From NCBI GenBank assembly GCA_965644295.1, contig CBFFRP010000141.1, positions 1-64,000 of the forward strand: DNA of 64,000 nt, read 5' to 3'. Shown here piece after piece: positions 12,801 to 25,851 of this stretch. The DNA comes from Paraphysomonas bandaiensis. Taxonomy: Eukaryota; Chrysophyceae. The notes under the pieces were generated by a model, which saw nothing but the letters and a program-made list of their open reading frames with translations, was not told where the DNA came from and did not search any database. The position numbers and the translations under genes were made by a program. Position 1 is the first letter of the stretch. Each line of letters begins with the position of its first letter.

Positions 12801-15800
12801 AACGCTGCATTTCAGATTCGATAACACCGAGCCAATCTTCAATATTTCCCTGTGCCTTTACAGGAGTGCTTAACTCCACTGTTTCCTTCGCTTGTCCAAT
12901 AGATGACTGGAACTGAATGATTTGAGATCTGTCTGATTTACTGTGAGTAACCCTGTCAATACTATCAAAAACCTTCTCATAATAAGGCTGCATTTGCTGG
13001 GGATCAGACCCTTGACTCAATATCAACAACAAAACTGGATTTGAAACAAAATAAAATCGAGGAAATTTTCCTCTCTTTTGTTCCAAATACCCTTCCAAGG
13101 ACTTCTGACATTTTTCAAGTTCACTATATAATGCCGGTAACGTTATACGAAGGAGTTCATTGCTGCAGCACTGAACTACCAACTTTGTTTCGGATGCACG
13201 GTGCATCAGCTTTTCCCAGTCTTTGTTAATCTTAGCAAATTTTTTGGCCTCGATTGGCATCTGTTTAGCAATATCCCCACCAAGAAATACACTCTCAAGA
13301 GAAGTCCACAACATTTGTACCTTTACCCACATTTCAAGAATGTCAGCAGTGTCAGATAGCTGAGTCAAAAAGCGCTGAACTTCATCCTTGAAGGGAGCTA
13401 CATGTCGAACACTCAAAAGAGTTTGCAATTGGAGTTGTGCTTCCTCGAGTTCCTCGATAACAAAACCAAAAGCTTTCAGAACAGGGACATCTCTGTTCTT
13501 CCATACAGCAAACTCGAAACAAGCACCTTGCCAATGCTCTTTCAGGTCAGAAACTTTTTTCTCGATTTGTAGCTGTTTGTCGGCACCATCACACACTTCT
13601 TCAACAGCATCTTTAATTTCTAAAATGGTTGACTGCCATACATGAGCGAGAGTAAACTCGGGGTCGGTATATGGAATTTTCTTTGGCATATATGAATTAA
13701 TCTCTTCCCAGTGGCGTGGCTTGATGGATGGCTTGCTCATTTCGGTCAAAAGAGGGGAAAGGGTTGCTAAGTCTGTGATCGTCGCTCTTACTTCGGTATA
13801 TGCAGGCCATTCGCGCAAGCGTTTAGGCAGTTTCTTACAGCGAGAATCATAACCATTGGCTGTATCTGCAATGACCGGTACGTTATCAGCTACCTCATCC
13901 CAGGGTATTTTCTTCCACGCATTCACACTTGTTGTAACATCAACATACAGTCCATATAGTTGATCGAGAAGCTGTATTTCTTTCCGTGTTTTCACAAGCT
14001 CGTTGAACCTCGTTGGACGCAAAGCAAAGAGCTCTTCACCAGCCCTATAGGTATCCATTTTACGTTCACGAACGCTTAATTCATCCTTAAACTTCTTAAG
14101 TCGCTCAACGCCGACAGAGGGATGTATATTGGGTTGCATTGGTCCGTTAGTCTCAAAATCCTTGCGCATCCCTCTAACATCGATTGCGAATTCGCGGATG
14201 TCCCATATTAGCTGTTTCTTGTACACACCCTGAATAGAACTTAAATTATCAGCCACGAACTCCGCATACTCAATTAACTTTCGCCACGATACTCTTACAG
14301 TTGACTTCTGCTCAATTTCTTCTTTGTCAACAACACCACCAGGAAGATAATGCTCCAGCATCTGATACATATCCAGAATTGGAGTGATCTCCATATCAAT
14401 AGATGATTCCTTTTCACGGACCTCTTTTAACACGTTCATCACATATCTTAATGAGTCCAAACTCTGCACATCAAGACTGAGTTTATTCGTGGTCACTCTC
14501 ATATACTCGAACAGGTTGTACATACTCTCTTTTGCCTGCAAATGAACTTTGTTGGAGTAGAGCACTTTCCATTGCCTTGACTCATTTCTCAGCTGTAACT
14601 TCAGATTAGATGTGTTGAGCATGAGCGCACCAATGCTGAAAACGGGTGCAATGTGTTCAATATCCTGTTCCACTGCCATGAACTTTTTGAGCTCCTCTTC
14701 GTAATCACTGATTGATGGCTTTCTAGATATGAACCGCTTGTACTCAATCTCTTTGTCCTCTTTCCACAGCCAATCATACTTGCTGAATGTGGACAAGTAG
14801 TCATGAACTTGGTTTTTTGTTCCGTGCATGGCACCGGTTAAAAGTAGAACAGTTTTAATGATTTCAATATCACAACCGAGATATGAGAAAAAAGATTTCC
14901 TTTTTTCTTCAGGCACTTGCTGTTGTCCCCACTGCCACATGGCCTTCGAGCACCCTAGTACTGCAACAGCAGCTCTATTTATGGCCTTCTGGATGTCATC
15001 CAGAGATGGACTTAAACGAACAGAGGGTGCTGACAACTGCACATCAACTTCAAAGAAAGGCTTCTGTACATTGAATATGCCCGTCCCTGTCCTGGAACAA
15101 GCGCGCTTTTTGATGTGGTCGAAAGACGTACGTGTGCAATTCAACAAGGCCTGATAGGTGAGGGAAATAAAGTGCTTCTCAACTTCTAATATTTCTTCTT
15201 GAGATACAGGAGCTACACTAGGATCGATGGGCAGGCTGCTTAGCAGAGTGAAAAGATCTTGGACAGCATTCTCTACCTCCAAGTCCTTGCTCACTAAATA
15301 TACGGAATTTTGTCGCACAGCCGTTTCCTGCATTTGAACGAACTCGTCGAGAGTAAGGCTCTTATCCTGAGGCAACTTCACTAAAATAGCCCGACTGATG
15401 GACTTTAGGTTCTTTTGAATTCGATTCTCAACAATATCATTAATTTTGGTAACCAAATCTTCCAGCTTCACGAGCCCTTCGTGAATGTGAGCTTTGTAGC
15501 TGTCTATGTTCATGGAGGTCCACGTAAGCGTAGTCATTCCAGGTCTTAGCTTAAGCTCAAGGGTTTGGAGGTGAGGCTCCAACATATTGCGGGTTACAGG
15601 AATGATTTTCATGATAATGCGCTCATACTCCGACAGAATGTACTTCAGGTCATGATAATAGTTCTTGAACTTATCTTCTTGAAGTAACACCATTTTTCCT
15701 CCCTCAGGAATATCCACATCAAGTTTGGCGAGACATTTGGCCTCCCGAATGAGTTGAAAGAGCTCCTGATCAAAGTTCACGTAAAGCTTCCCAGTGGTTG

Positions 15801-17867
15801 GGTGGCGTATGATCAACGTCGCATGCAGGCCAGCCTTCGCCTGCTCTATGCTCGAGCACCAGGCTTCGTACCATAAATATTCGAATGCAATAAGTGTTCG
15901 CGCAACTTTGTTGTATGTGCGTATGATTTTTTTAGATTCTTTTGGGGCAAGAACAGAAGGGCTACCCTGGAACTTTTTCATGGGATCTTCTATCTTACGC
16001 AACAAGTGTCGAGCCCATGCGATGTTCCCCGCAACTGGAGGCATGTTGCGTGGAATGGGAGGGTTGTGCTTCAGTTTTTCATATAGTTGTTCAACTCGGG
16101 TCAGCTCCAATCCGTAGTTATGAAAGATAACCGTGAGTTTCGAGTCTAAATCTTTACGTAGGTTTTCTCTATGAAGAATGGACTGATATTTCTTAAGGAG
16201 AGAAAGTGACTGCTCTATGCTACTAATATTTTCGAAAGAGCGATTTATGAAATGTTGCAGAGATGACTCTAGTTCGTTCATCTTCACGTTGAAGTCCACG
16301 TAATCTCTGTCAAATCGATTGCTGTGAAAATCAAGTAGATCATGTCCTTTCGAGCGGAATTGGCGCACTATCTCTGTAAAAGCCGTCAACAGAGGCTCCA
16401 ATCCTTCGAATTTCTGCTGCGCCAGGCTCTTGAATTGCTGCATCGTGGAAAACATATCCATAAGTTTAATGAGGCGGCGACAAAAAAGGTCAAACTTCCC
16501 GAAAATTTGCGTCTCCGAAAAGTCAAACTGACGGCCTTTAGGCATCATGATAAGTTTATCCTTGGTAATGCGATACTGGTCTTGGTACTCTTCATTTAGC
16601 TGAAGACAGTTTTCAATGACCTCTAGCACCAGAGCTAAGTCTCTGTCCCATAGACGATCTGGAGGGTCTTTAGCATTTATAGCGACTTTACATGTTGCAA
16701 TCATTTGGTTAGTAATCTTCATGAAGAGTTTGGTCATTCTTTCCGTTGTACTAAAGTACCTAGCAATTGTGTGTATCATTTTGATTGCATTCATCAATGC
16801 AGGTAGAGTATCAATGATAGCGGCTGGATTATTCCCATACAACGGATCAAAGAAGCGCTCCAAAGTTGATAGATATTTTACATTGTCCTTGGCTTCGTTT
16901 GCGGCCTCTGTGATATGAATGTCAATCTCTCGCCATTGGGCAAGCAGAGATGCCGCCCGCTGAACATCCACCATCGAACAAAGCCCAGAAGAGGTATCGC
17001 CAGCGCCACGAACAACATTAGCGAGCAAAGAGAGAACTGATTTCACGCCCTTGCTCTTGAGCTGCTCCGTGATAGATGTTAACCTAAGAATACCACATGA
17101 CGACACGTTCACTGATACAAAAGATTCATATCAACCCCATACCTCTGCATGCGGCTGCGCCAATACTCCAATTCAGTATCCGGGCCAGAGTCAGCTGTCT
17201 CCCAGCGATTCCTGTCGCTGTCCTCTAGATAATGTTCGATATTTCGGCACCAATCTTGCAGCAGATTAATACAACTCGTCACCAGAACTGCATCACTCAT
17301 GGCCTCGTTGCCCATCACTTCGATTTTGTCATCTGGTTTCCGAAGCTCTAACCCACCGCTTAAACTTCTGATGCTTTCCTGCAGTCCTTTACAGAATGAA
17401 TCGATTCCTAACAAAAACTCTTGCCGTTGCTCTTCAGAGGCTTGGCCCCAAGTATCCTTGCCAAGGTCTTGAATTAGCGGTCTGTATACGCAGCGCATTA
17501 CAGCCTCCAGAGATTCGATAGGGTTGCGAATGATGCCAAAACTTAAAGCCCCATCATTTGCTTTTGTGGGGTCTACTACAACGTGGTCGTCATTGTCCTT
17601 TCCGCGTTTGTTTTTAATGAAATATACACCCGCAGTCTTCAAGGTTTTAAAGTCCCTTGAATATACCGTTAACTTCTCGGATCCGCTAACGCCCTGTTCT
17701 ATTGTTATTAGTATCTTCGTCGGCCCATCGGCTGTAAAGAAATATTTAATATCGCTCAAAACTTCTGGAGACAGCATCATTCGCTCGATGTCGTTTTCGT
17801 CTCGCTCGAACCCCTCAGCAAGTCTGCTGATCATATAGCGATGTCGAGCTAATATGGACATCTTCAA
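3826..17867 (-). CDS. Axonemal dynein heavy chain, outer-arm (DNAH5/DNAH8, gamma) type
   Basis: This is the ATP-driven motor subunit of the flagellar outer dynein arm. Four exons on the minus strand: 17867-17143, 17083-4511, 4464-4188 and 4137-3826, with introns of 59, 46 and 50 bp, all GT-AG. The phases agree and give 4,628 aa, close to animal DNAH5. The N-terminal stem runs to about residue 1700. P-loops are GPAGTGKTE (AAA1, about 1860), GPAGAGKSK (AAA2, about 2145), an altered GSGGTAKTS (AAA3, about 2486) and GVGGSGKQS (AAA4, about 2890). A coiled-coil stalk with the microtubule-binding tip follows at roughly 3100-3450, then AAA5, AAA6 and the C-terminal domain. The tail motifs GFFNPQGF and HWILRGVALL, with the overall match to DNAH5/8 tails, support the gamma-type call. 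Exon 2 alone is 12.57 kb. The next gene is divergent. Subtype certainty is moderate; dynein identity is very sure. Confidence 0.95.
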
Positions 17868-18413
17868 TAACTAACTAATACTTGATGAAGGCCCGTTTGC
17901 TCGATTGGTTACACAAAACCACCTTTAATGGAATATAAATACATTCATCTTGTACAGGGGCTGCATATATATGTCGTACATGTCTATGATGGTGTGTCTA
18001 TGCTGCTCTGTGCTCTGCTGCATCGCTCTTCAGTCCTCTGCTCTGATAGGGTGTCTCTGCAGCAGTACATACACACGGACCGTTTCGCTACTTGACAGGT
18101 TGTTTTTGTACCCGTATATTAATGTACCTCTGATACTGTACCCTACGATTATGGTATTGTACTGTCGCAGTACATCGCAACAACTGTATCTCTCTGTACA
18201 GTGCTGCATACCATATCCATACATAGGAACTGATGTTGGCTGAGTGTGATATTTTGGTGGAGGGATAATTTTCTGCTCACTTTCCAGCTCCCACTACGCG
18301 TACATACCTCGTATATGTACAGAGAGACGTACAGCAGGAATTCCTAGTTATCCACAAAACAACAACTGCATGGATGCAGGGAATATTCGTGCTCCATTAA
18401 ACCACGAAACACC
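17868..18413. promoter_or_regulatory. Divergent intergenic region between dynein and methyltransferase genes
   Basis: The two flanking genes are transcribed away from each other, so their promoters should lie in these 546 bases. No TATA box or other motif stands out clearly enough to name. A CTCTGCT-rich stretch lies near 18000-18060. Confidence 0.35.
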
Positions 18414-19357
18414 ATGCTGCGTTATATTTCTTCTGGAAGAGTGATTAGAAAACGTTTTCTCTCGTCGTTACATCCGGCGGCAGCATCTGGGTTTTCGAAA
18501 GATAATGTCGCTCGCTACGAGGCAGCTAGGTAAAGGATGCAATTGCATGGTTCGCAGATAACAGGCGTTTCCTATATGATAGGCCGTCTTATACAGATGA
18601 AGTGTTGAATCTTCTAATGAATATTATCGTGCCTTCTGCGGAGGGAAATCAGTCGCCGAATAAGCCAGAGTACTCGTTGTGTGAATTGGGAGCAGGAACT
18701 GGAAAGTTTACGCACTCTTTCTTGGACTATGTCAGGAGGAATCGAAATATAGCATGCAAGTTTAACTACCTAGCCGTAGAGCCTTCTGACTTTGCACATC
18801 ACTTGGAGGGTCTATCAAGTTCTATCACAGTGAAGAGAGGATTCGGGGAGAATATTCCAACATCTGATGACTCTACTGACGCTGTTATGATAGCACAAGC
18901 CTTTCATTGGATGGCCAACGAATCATGCTTGAAAGAAATTCATCGCATTTTGAAACCGGGTTCTCCTCTTATTCTGGTGTGGAATGGCTACGACTCTGAT
19001 ATTGACTGGATTCGCAGATTCGAGTCTGATATCATAGTACCACATTACACCCCCGACGTACCTCGTTACCAGTCAATGGAATGGCGTCATGTATTTGAGA
19101 GCAATACAACCCGGTCGCTTTTCTCCCCTCTTCGAACTGAACACTTTGTCAATGCTACCGTGGGCCCGATTGAAATGGTGGTAGGTCGTGCACTCTCAAC
19201 AAGTGTAATTGCTTCTAAAAACGAGGACGAACGGCGAGCTATTGAAGAACAAGTATATGAGCTGCTTCGAACACATCCTGACACGAAACACATAGATAAG
19301 AATGGTCAATATAATCTCCAGTACCGTACATTAGTAGCCTATACTCGGGCATTGTAG
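18414..19357 (+). CDS. Class I SAM-dependent methyltransferase (Methyltransf_11 / Crg1-like)
   Basis: Two exons, 18414-18529 and 18565-19357, flank a 35-bp GT-AG intron and give 302 aa. The Rossmann-fold SAM site ELGAGTGKFT lies at about residues 77-86, VEPSD is the usual acidic strand-2 position, and AQAFHWM (about 148) matches the FHW motif of yeast Crg1/Tmt1-like small-molecule methyltransferases. The exon-1 end YEAAR joined to RFLYDRPSY reproduces the family's usual N-terminal RY-x-RPSY region and supports the splice. The first 20 residues are basic and free of acids (MLRYISSGRVIRKRFLSSLH), compatible with a mitochondrial targeting peptide. The substrate cannot be read from sequence. Only the N-terminal start is uncertain. 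Confidence 0.85.
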
Positions 19358-20557
19358 GGCATAGCTGCTCTAAACGATCCAATATATAAATTGGCAAGTA
19401 GGAACAACTTGAAGAGTAGTCTTAATAATTATAGTGACTGTGCAAGGGGAAAACACATGTGGAGTAGCGTTAAAACAATAAACATTTAACATACAAGTGC
19501 AATACGTAACTTCACTTTATTGTTTTTTTAAATCCTTAGGGTATATCATAAGCAAAAGTAATTTTCTTAATATATTCTTTGACATTTACGACGGTTAATA
19601 TAGCCTGTCAGAAGGAATCACTTCTTCGCATGTCTGTTCGTTGGTCATGAGTAAACAAGTCAATTACCAGGAGACCTAAGAGTATAGTTTCACTAGGTGT
19701 AGATAACCGTGAATAAGTTAATACTTAGCTTAATATTACTCTATATATGTTTAACAATGCATGTAACCATTACTTTTCTATCACTTCACTAATGCAATAA
19801 ATATAGTATAAGTCTTGATAACATATCCCCTACACTAGTACTATATTAATTATTACAAAAATGAACCTTATTCACCTTCACCCAATATGGCCAAATGTGA
19901 GCAATAATAGCTGCCGCTATTTACCTGCTAGAGATACATATATATGTGAGGCTAGGTAGAGAAGTAGAGAATATCTTGCAACTTACATTTTTACAGATTT
20001 TGTTTGCCAGCGATAATATATATATCAACGTCGCCAATACATCAAAGTACGCTACCAATTAGATCTTGTATAGCATTCAATTTGAATCTATTCAATACAT
20101 TACACATTAGTCTTGTTCACAGTTGTATCCTAACTGGTGAAGGACTCGCATTCATCTCTTCTTTTAGCGTGCTTGAGCGGATTAGCATTCACATCACATG
20201 CAGAATTCACTCAGATGCTGCATCCATATCTGCAAAATCGATAGCGTTCATTGGTGTTAAAAGTATGATGGATATCTAGATATTCTTCAACGCGTATCTT
20301 ATCGCTCATAGATACTCCCTGTATGCATCCCTCAACTGCTGGAGCTATGTATGAGGACCGTATGCTATGCATTTTATGCCGGCCGGTATGCCGGCCGGTA
20401 TGTGATATATGCTGTAGTACTCTGTATGTTGTGTGTATTCCGTATGGTATCCAATCTGAGTTCAGTGTACAGCATCGCGTATGTATGTATGTATATGCTT
20501 CTGTCACAGTGAGTGCTGTGTCTTCGGCAGAGTTCACGTCCTCAGACTGAGTCAGAT
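19358..20557. other. AT-rich intergenic region
   Basis: No gene is recognised. A 12-bp unit ATGCCGGCCGGT is present twice in tandem near 20376-20400, in an otherwise AT-rich stretch upstream of PEX3. Confidence 0.4.
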
Positions 20558-21827
20558 ATGAGTGGCTTATTTGGAATTGCGGATAGTGTGAAGCAGTTTT
20601 GCTGGAGGCACAGAGCTAAGTTGGGAGTGGGTATGGTGTGTGTGGCAGGAGGCGCTGCGCTGTATTATTACTACACAGGAAACGAATACAGTGAAAGTGA
20701 ATGTGATGGAAAGAGATCGAGAGATGATCCTCGAAGTGCGACCAGGTCTACAGAGACCTCGCGCATGTTGGTGGCAGCTGATGAACTCTATGGACTGGCT
20801 CTTGTTTACTTTGTGCCAAATATTAAATTGCGTGTGAAGGATTCTATAGATGTATCCGCAACCATTCGTCGATTAAAAGAACTGAAGAATGATCACTCAG
20901 ATGATACCCGCAGTATTAAGGTTAATCTATGGGACGATATCAAGCTCTCTGCCTTCAGCTCGTTTTTGACTACGGTGTACTCGCTAAGCATGGCATCTGT
21001 GTTACTGCGAGTGCAGATGTACATCCTGGTGCGTGATGCGACCGAAGTAGGAGATGGCGATCAGCCTGAAGAAGACATATTCAAAGCTCTCCTAGAGGGA
21101 ACTTATGGAACTTTCTTCAAAACGGGCATAGAGAGCTTAGCTGGTCTTGTTAAGGCCGTGGTTGAGGCCAAAATTAGAGAGTGGAGTGTCGAAAGAAAAT
21201 TAAAGGTGGACTTTGAGGAGGTATGCGACATAGTGCGGGACATGCGAGACAGTATAGAGGGAGACGTGCGAAACATAATTGCATTGCTTTTTTTGCGTAA
21301 GTACCACTGCTGCGTGATTATAATCGTGTAAGTGTGTTTCTTGAACAGCGGACATGGAATATCCTTTCAGTGACGCAGGAGCGCAATCTGTGGGAAGTCC
21401 TATGAAGGACAGCGATCATCAACAGAATAATTTCAATGGGTTCAAATCCGAGTCTGGTGTTGTGAGCGCTTTGTTTTCGCAAACCGGACAGGTCATGCAG
21501 TCTGTCATCTTTCGGACTGCAGTAGAGGAGTCTATAGAGATTACTTTCGGGGTAGCTTTGAATTTCCTCAGGGAATGTGCTTTTTCTTCACCAGAATGCC
21601 CCGGTTCTCTTCATACAATTCCTTTAGCGGGATTGCTCCCGAAGGTAAAAACTGTCACAGGACGTCTCATTCCTGAGAACATACACCAAGACCGCGCAGC
21701 TGTAGAGAGTATAAAGGAAGTAACTGCTGGTCCACGTGTTAGCGAACTCTGTCGTCGGGTCTATAGCTCTCCTGAAAGCTTGTGTGATCTCACTCCCTCC
21801 TCGTCTTATATGACTGAGAATTCTTGA
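20558..21827 (+). CDS. PEX3: Peroxisomal biogenesis factor 3 (peroxin-3)
   Basis: PEX3 sits in the peroxisomal and ER membrane and docks PEX19, which delivers peroxisomal membrane proteins. Exons 20558-21296 and 21349-21827 (52-bp intron) give 405 aa, a normal PEX3 length. The N-terminus has a basic patch RHRAK before one membrane segment at about residues 22-39, the expected topology. The middle region contains SSFLTTVYSLSMASVLLRVQ, the conserved helix of the family, and the C-terminal half has IPLAGLLPKV, like the PLAKL-type tail. The start was chosen at MSGLFG because the upstream in-frame Met lies in non-conserved sequence. A second GT at 21328 could be an alternative donor but does not keep the frame. 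The last ~45 residues are not conserved. Confidence 0.88.
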
Positions 21828-22174
21828 CTGTACTGCTATATCAGTACTGAAGGATCGCGTAGTTAGATAGTGGTCTCAGTAGTATACGAAGTGGGTTGTC
21901 TTTTCTCCATATTACTTGTAGAGTTCTTGAATGCGTGGTTGGTGTGTTGTGGATATTACCTTAGCAACAATTAGTCTACTCATATTTTAGAGTTATATAT
22001 TCCTTTTTCAGTGTGATACACGGACAGCACATATATTTCTTACTGTGACAACCTATTCGATTAGGGTTAGCGTAAGCGCTAATTAAGAAATCTCCGCAAA
22101 GAAGACTTCGAAAAATATATGTTACCATGAATAAAATACTTGTTACATTTGATTTAGGGTTGTATGCTCTCTCC

Positions 22175-22740
22175 TACACTCAGACAACTGGCTGACGCAT
22201 ACGGGCATAACATTTCCACTACACTAAACCTAAACGAGCAATACTTTCACACGTTGGATAAACAAATTGTTAAACTCCTCCTTCCCGTATACAATGCTGG
22301 ACTACGCATGCTCGCTCACGAATAGGGGACGGAGGCTCTCGTTCACAAATCAAACTCAAACGCTTCCGCACACATAGCGGCGACCATCAGCTTAACAAAA
22401 ACACTCACAACCACATTCCCAGTCACCACGTCACCGTCAATCACTAATTGCCGCCACGCGAACATCTCAGACGACGAAAGCGATATTCCATTAAGTGGAT
22501 CTACGAGAATATCTAAACTCCACCCCCTCCACACCACAACGGATGTCCTTCCCACTTCCCAAGGGCGGATCCCCCGACTACACATAGTGTATGAGATGTA
22601 CAAGCAGTCCCAGTGCTAGTAGTAGTGGAAAAATTAATGTTCAACAAGCAAACAGTAGCTAGAATACTTAACAGAGCTATACCTAACCACAATTGTAACA
22701 CCCCTAGCTACGACGATACAGTAATAATCAGATATTCAAT
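22175..22740 (+). mobile_element. LINE-like 3' fragment (copy D)
   Basis: The plus strand encodes ADAYGHNIS, LLLPVYNAGLRML and then a stop. This aligns with DAFGRHISS and LLPLYGGGLRML of the copy at 62.3-63.3 kb. The Ser/Thr/Pro-rich tail and the terminal block GTAATAATCAGATATTC (about 22721-22737) are also shared, which fixes the 3' end. It is severely 5'-truncated and carries in-frame stops. Confidence 0.5.
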
Positions 22741-23465
22741 AATATCGAGATAGTTAGTCGATATCGTCTATATCACGCCTAACTGCATTCTACACACTAT
22801 CACAAACACGATCGTACCGTACCACATCACATGTCGTGGCCACGTACTATCTATGGGTTCGAATGTGTTAGGTAGTTAACCATAAACACACATGCCGTCC
22901 ACAGCTTAAAGCAATCCATGTCCGACTAACTATAGCCGTGATTCGATGACGGAATCAAAATGTTACCCATAGGTGAAACACATTACAATCTCTCCACTGC
23001 TCCGCTCTCAATCCACAAGAGATATGCTGAGCCTATCCCTTAATGCTAGCTCACCTAATACCTCCACACATAAGCAACCACAGCTAATCGCTATAGCAAC
23101 AGATAGCCATTAAGATATGTGATCACACACACCACCTTTCCCGGCCTGTAAATGCTATAGGAATGGCCGCAGCGCAGTGCACACATAGAATCCGAGGATA
23201 GAATCCATGAGAGTGAGATGATGATGGTATCTGCACCTGTTGGTACCTGTGCTGCTGCTGTGAACTGCCGTTAACGGGACAGAGCGGAGTGCGTATAGTT
23301 ATACATGCAGATATGGTATACCGTATACAGTGTGTGTATACCTGGTATACGCACAGCACAGCAGAATATCATACGCCTGTACGTGTGTGTGAGGAGGATA
23401 TGTTGTTACAGCACGCACCCACTGCAAGAGATAAGAATAGCGGTTCCGTGCCACTTGTATCGACC
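22741..23465. other. Intergenic region upstream of the LMBR1-type gene
   Basis: Nothing recognisable is present. An open frame runs upstream from the chosen start into this region (to 23289) but its residues are not conserved. Confidence 0.35.
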
Positions 23466-25185
23466 ATGGGGGCACAAGATACTCTAGTTGTCATCGGTAT
23501 AGTGTTGGTGATCGTCCTGGTCGCAGTGTTGAGTGTTTATGTGGCTGCATATGCTGTTGATGCACATGACAGGGACCAGACACCGCTCATCACTCTGCTG
23601 TCGTTAGTGTCGCTACAGCTGAGTCTTATGACAGTAACAATGCTCCCTATAGATGTTTTAAATAATCGTGGTGACGTGGACTGTGATCATAGAGGTAACT
23701 CCAATGTTTGTGGTACTGTCGATATGCGGTCCATGTGGCTGTTTCTCTTCTGTGCTATGGCCGTGCTCTTGGTGCTCTTTATCCCCTTTTCAATGCAGTA
23801 TTTATATATTAAGCGTATAGACAGTGAGCCCGATGGAATATTTTGGAATGCTACATTGCGTACTGCTTGTATGGTTGTTTTATATCTTGTGGTCGTTCTA
23901 CTGGGATATTTTTATTGGTCTGATACTGTTGTGGAAGTCAAGGAATACAGTACAGATATAACTGAGCTCTCTGCGTTGACTCGTCCTGCTCTGACGGCTT
24001 CTAGTGAACCTGACCTATCTGCTCTATCCAAAGAGACGTATCATGGAACACGTGTCTCTAAAGAACAATTGGCCTTTCCTGTCGACTTTTCTGTGTACGT
24101 TGCTGGTATAGTAGGCTGGGTTTCGTGGTGGATATTCCTGGCTATATGCCCTGTAGGCATGGCGGCGCTTCCTATACATCTGGTATATGCGGCTCTTACA
24201 TCCCCTTTCCTTCGTACAGCAGCTCCTGAGAGCATAGTTCAACAGGAAGAGATTGTGCGATCTGGAGTATGTGCAGTTGTTGATGTTGCGACCGCTCTCA
24301 AAAAAGATAGACAATTGTTCGTTCGTAGTGGAGCTAGTGTCGTTGAGAAGCGTAGTCGAAAATGTGAGGATCGTGCTGTTATCAATAAGCTAAATTCCAT
24401 CACTGTACGTCTTGAGAATCAACATGCGTACTTAGAGGTAGTAAACTTCTCTATCGGACTTGTTGTATATAATTGTTGTATTTTAGAGATGCAAAGCGGC
24501 TTTTTACCGCACCGGTAATCCTTTGGAGCCTTATATCTATATTATTACCGGCACTATAGTGGGCCTGTTTTCTCTCCTTTGGTGGCTACAGATGATCTTG
24601 TTCGTGTTGCCTCATCCGCCACCAGTGTCCCCCCTCCTGAATCATCTTCTTGACCGGACAAGTAAATGGTTTCCCTTGCTGCCCATCGTACTTGTAGCTG
24701 TGCTGTCATGTTATCTCGTGATTTGTGCTGTTGTCGGGAGTATGGAGATTGGTTGCAAGGTTCAAAGCGAGTTTCTTCCTTTCCCTCGCTCTATTCGATT
24801 ATCACGCACTTCAACGCAAGACTTCCTCTACACGTGCTTCATATGTCTTGTCTGCGCTAACCCTGCAGTTATGCTTATACAACGGTGCCTTGCGTATTAT
24901 TCAAACTATTCAGATCTGGCCCTTCTGGCTGGAGTGGAGTTGCGCGGTCTTAGTTTCTTTGCTGCAACCTACACAACTGACACTTTCGTCTGGATGATGG
25001 TACTACTTTTCCCCCTTATCTTCGTACTGTTATGGGCAACTTACAAGAGCAGGCGCAGAGCGGTTTACTCAGATGATGATGATGTGGTTAATTTGAAGCA
25101 GCTCATTCAGAATAGATCCTATTCTGCCCCAGTAGATAGACGTCGTGGAATGTGGAGAAGATTTATAAATATGTTCAGTTTCTAG
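23466..25185 (+). CDS. LMBR1-domain multi-pass membrane protein (LMBD1/LIMR-like)
   Basis: Exons 23466-24437 and 24487-25185 (49-bp intron) give 556 aa, close to the 540 aa of human LMBD1. About nine hydrophobic segments are visible, beginning with DTLVVIGIVLVIVLVAVL at the N-terminus. The splice joins AYLE to RCKAAFYRTGNPLEPY, which resembles the conserved cytoplasmic loop before helix 6. The GWVSWWIFLAICPVGMAALP segment is typical of the family. Members include lysosomal cobalamin exporters and lipocalin receptors; the substrate here is not determinable. The start in CGACCATGG was preferred for its context. An upstream in-frame ATG at 23400 would add 22 residues. Confidence 0.82.
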
Positions 25186-25448
25186 AATTTGTACAAATGT
25201 ATGTGATTTAAATTCATTGTGCAAATATGAATTTAATTAAGCTGTGAGCACGATTAGCAGTATTATTTGAAGATGTATGTTTATATATAAAGGAAAAGGT
25301 GAAATAAGTCACCAATTGCCTAAAGTATCATCTCGAAACGACGTCTCGTCGCTGATTTGAATTCTTATATAACACTAAAATTCAAATGCTTGTTAAGTAT
25401 TGAAAATCTACTTTCCTTGTAATTTTAACACTCACATATTACGGAAAT

Positions 25449-25851
25449 ATTATTCAACCTAGTCACACTATTTTTGGTGGAATAACCTAGTCAAAGTAAT
25501 AAATGACTCAACCTAGTCAATTTTAATATTCAACCTCGCCGTCCTTATATCCATTGATTACACACTGTGACTGTGTAAGGTACCATCTCACACCATACAA
25601 TATATTAGTGGCTTATAGAGCATCGATGTCTTGTATGTGTACAATGGTTGAATTTTTATTAATTGATGGCTAGAGTATGTTCCCATGTTTGAGTGAAAAT
25701 TTTTATTTTTGACTAGGTGAATACCCTAAAACACCTAGTCAACCTACTAATCACCCTAGTCATTGTAAACTGAATTATTAAATGACTAGGTTTTTACACC
25801 AGTTTTGGTGTGACTAGGTTGTTCAGCCAATTTGACTAGAGGTTGAATAAT
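25449..25851 (+). mobile_element. MITE-like non-autonomous element (copy 1)
   Basis: The element is about 400 bp. It is bounded by inverted ATTATTCAACCT (25449-25460 and the complement at 25840-25851). Inside, CCTAGTCA or its complement occurs at least eight times, clustered towards both ends. A rearranged reverse-orientation copy occupies 42367-43800. There is no open frame, so it must be mobilised in trans if at all. Transposon superfamily is unknown, and I could not identify a clear target duplication. Confidence 0.6.

Noticed and set aside
22071-22082. Telomere-like TTAGGGTTAG
   Set aside because: A single instance, not an array.
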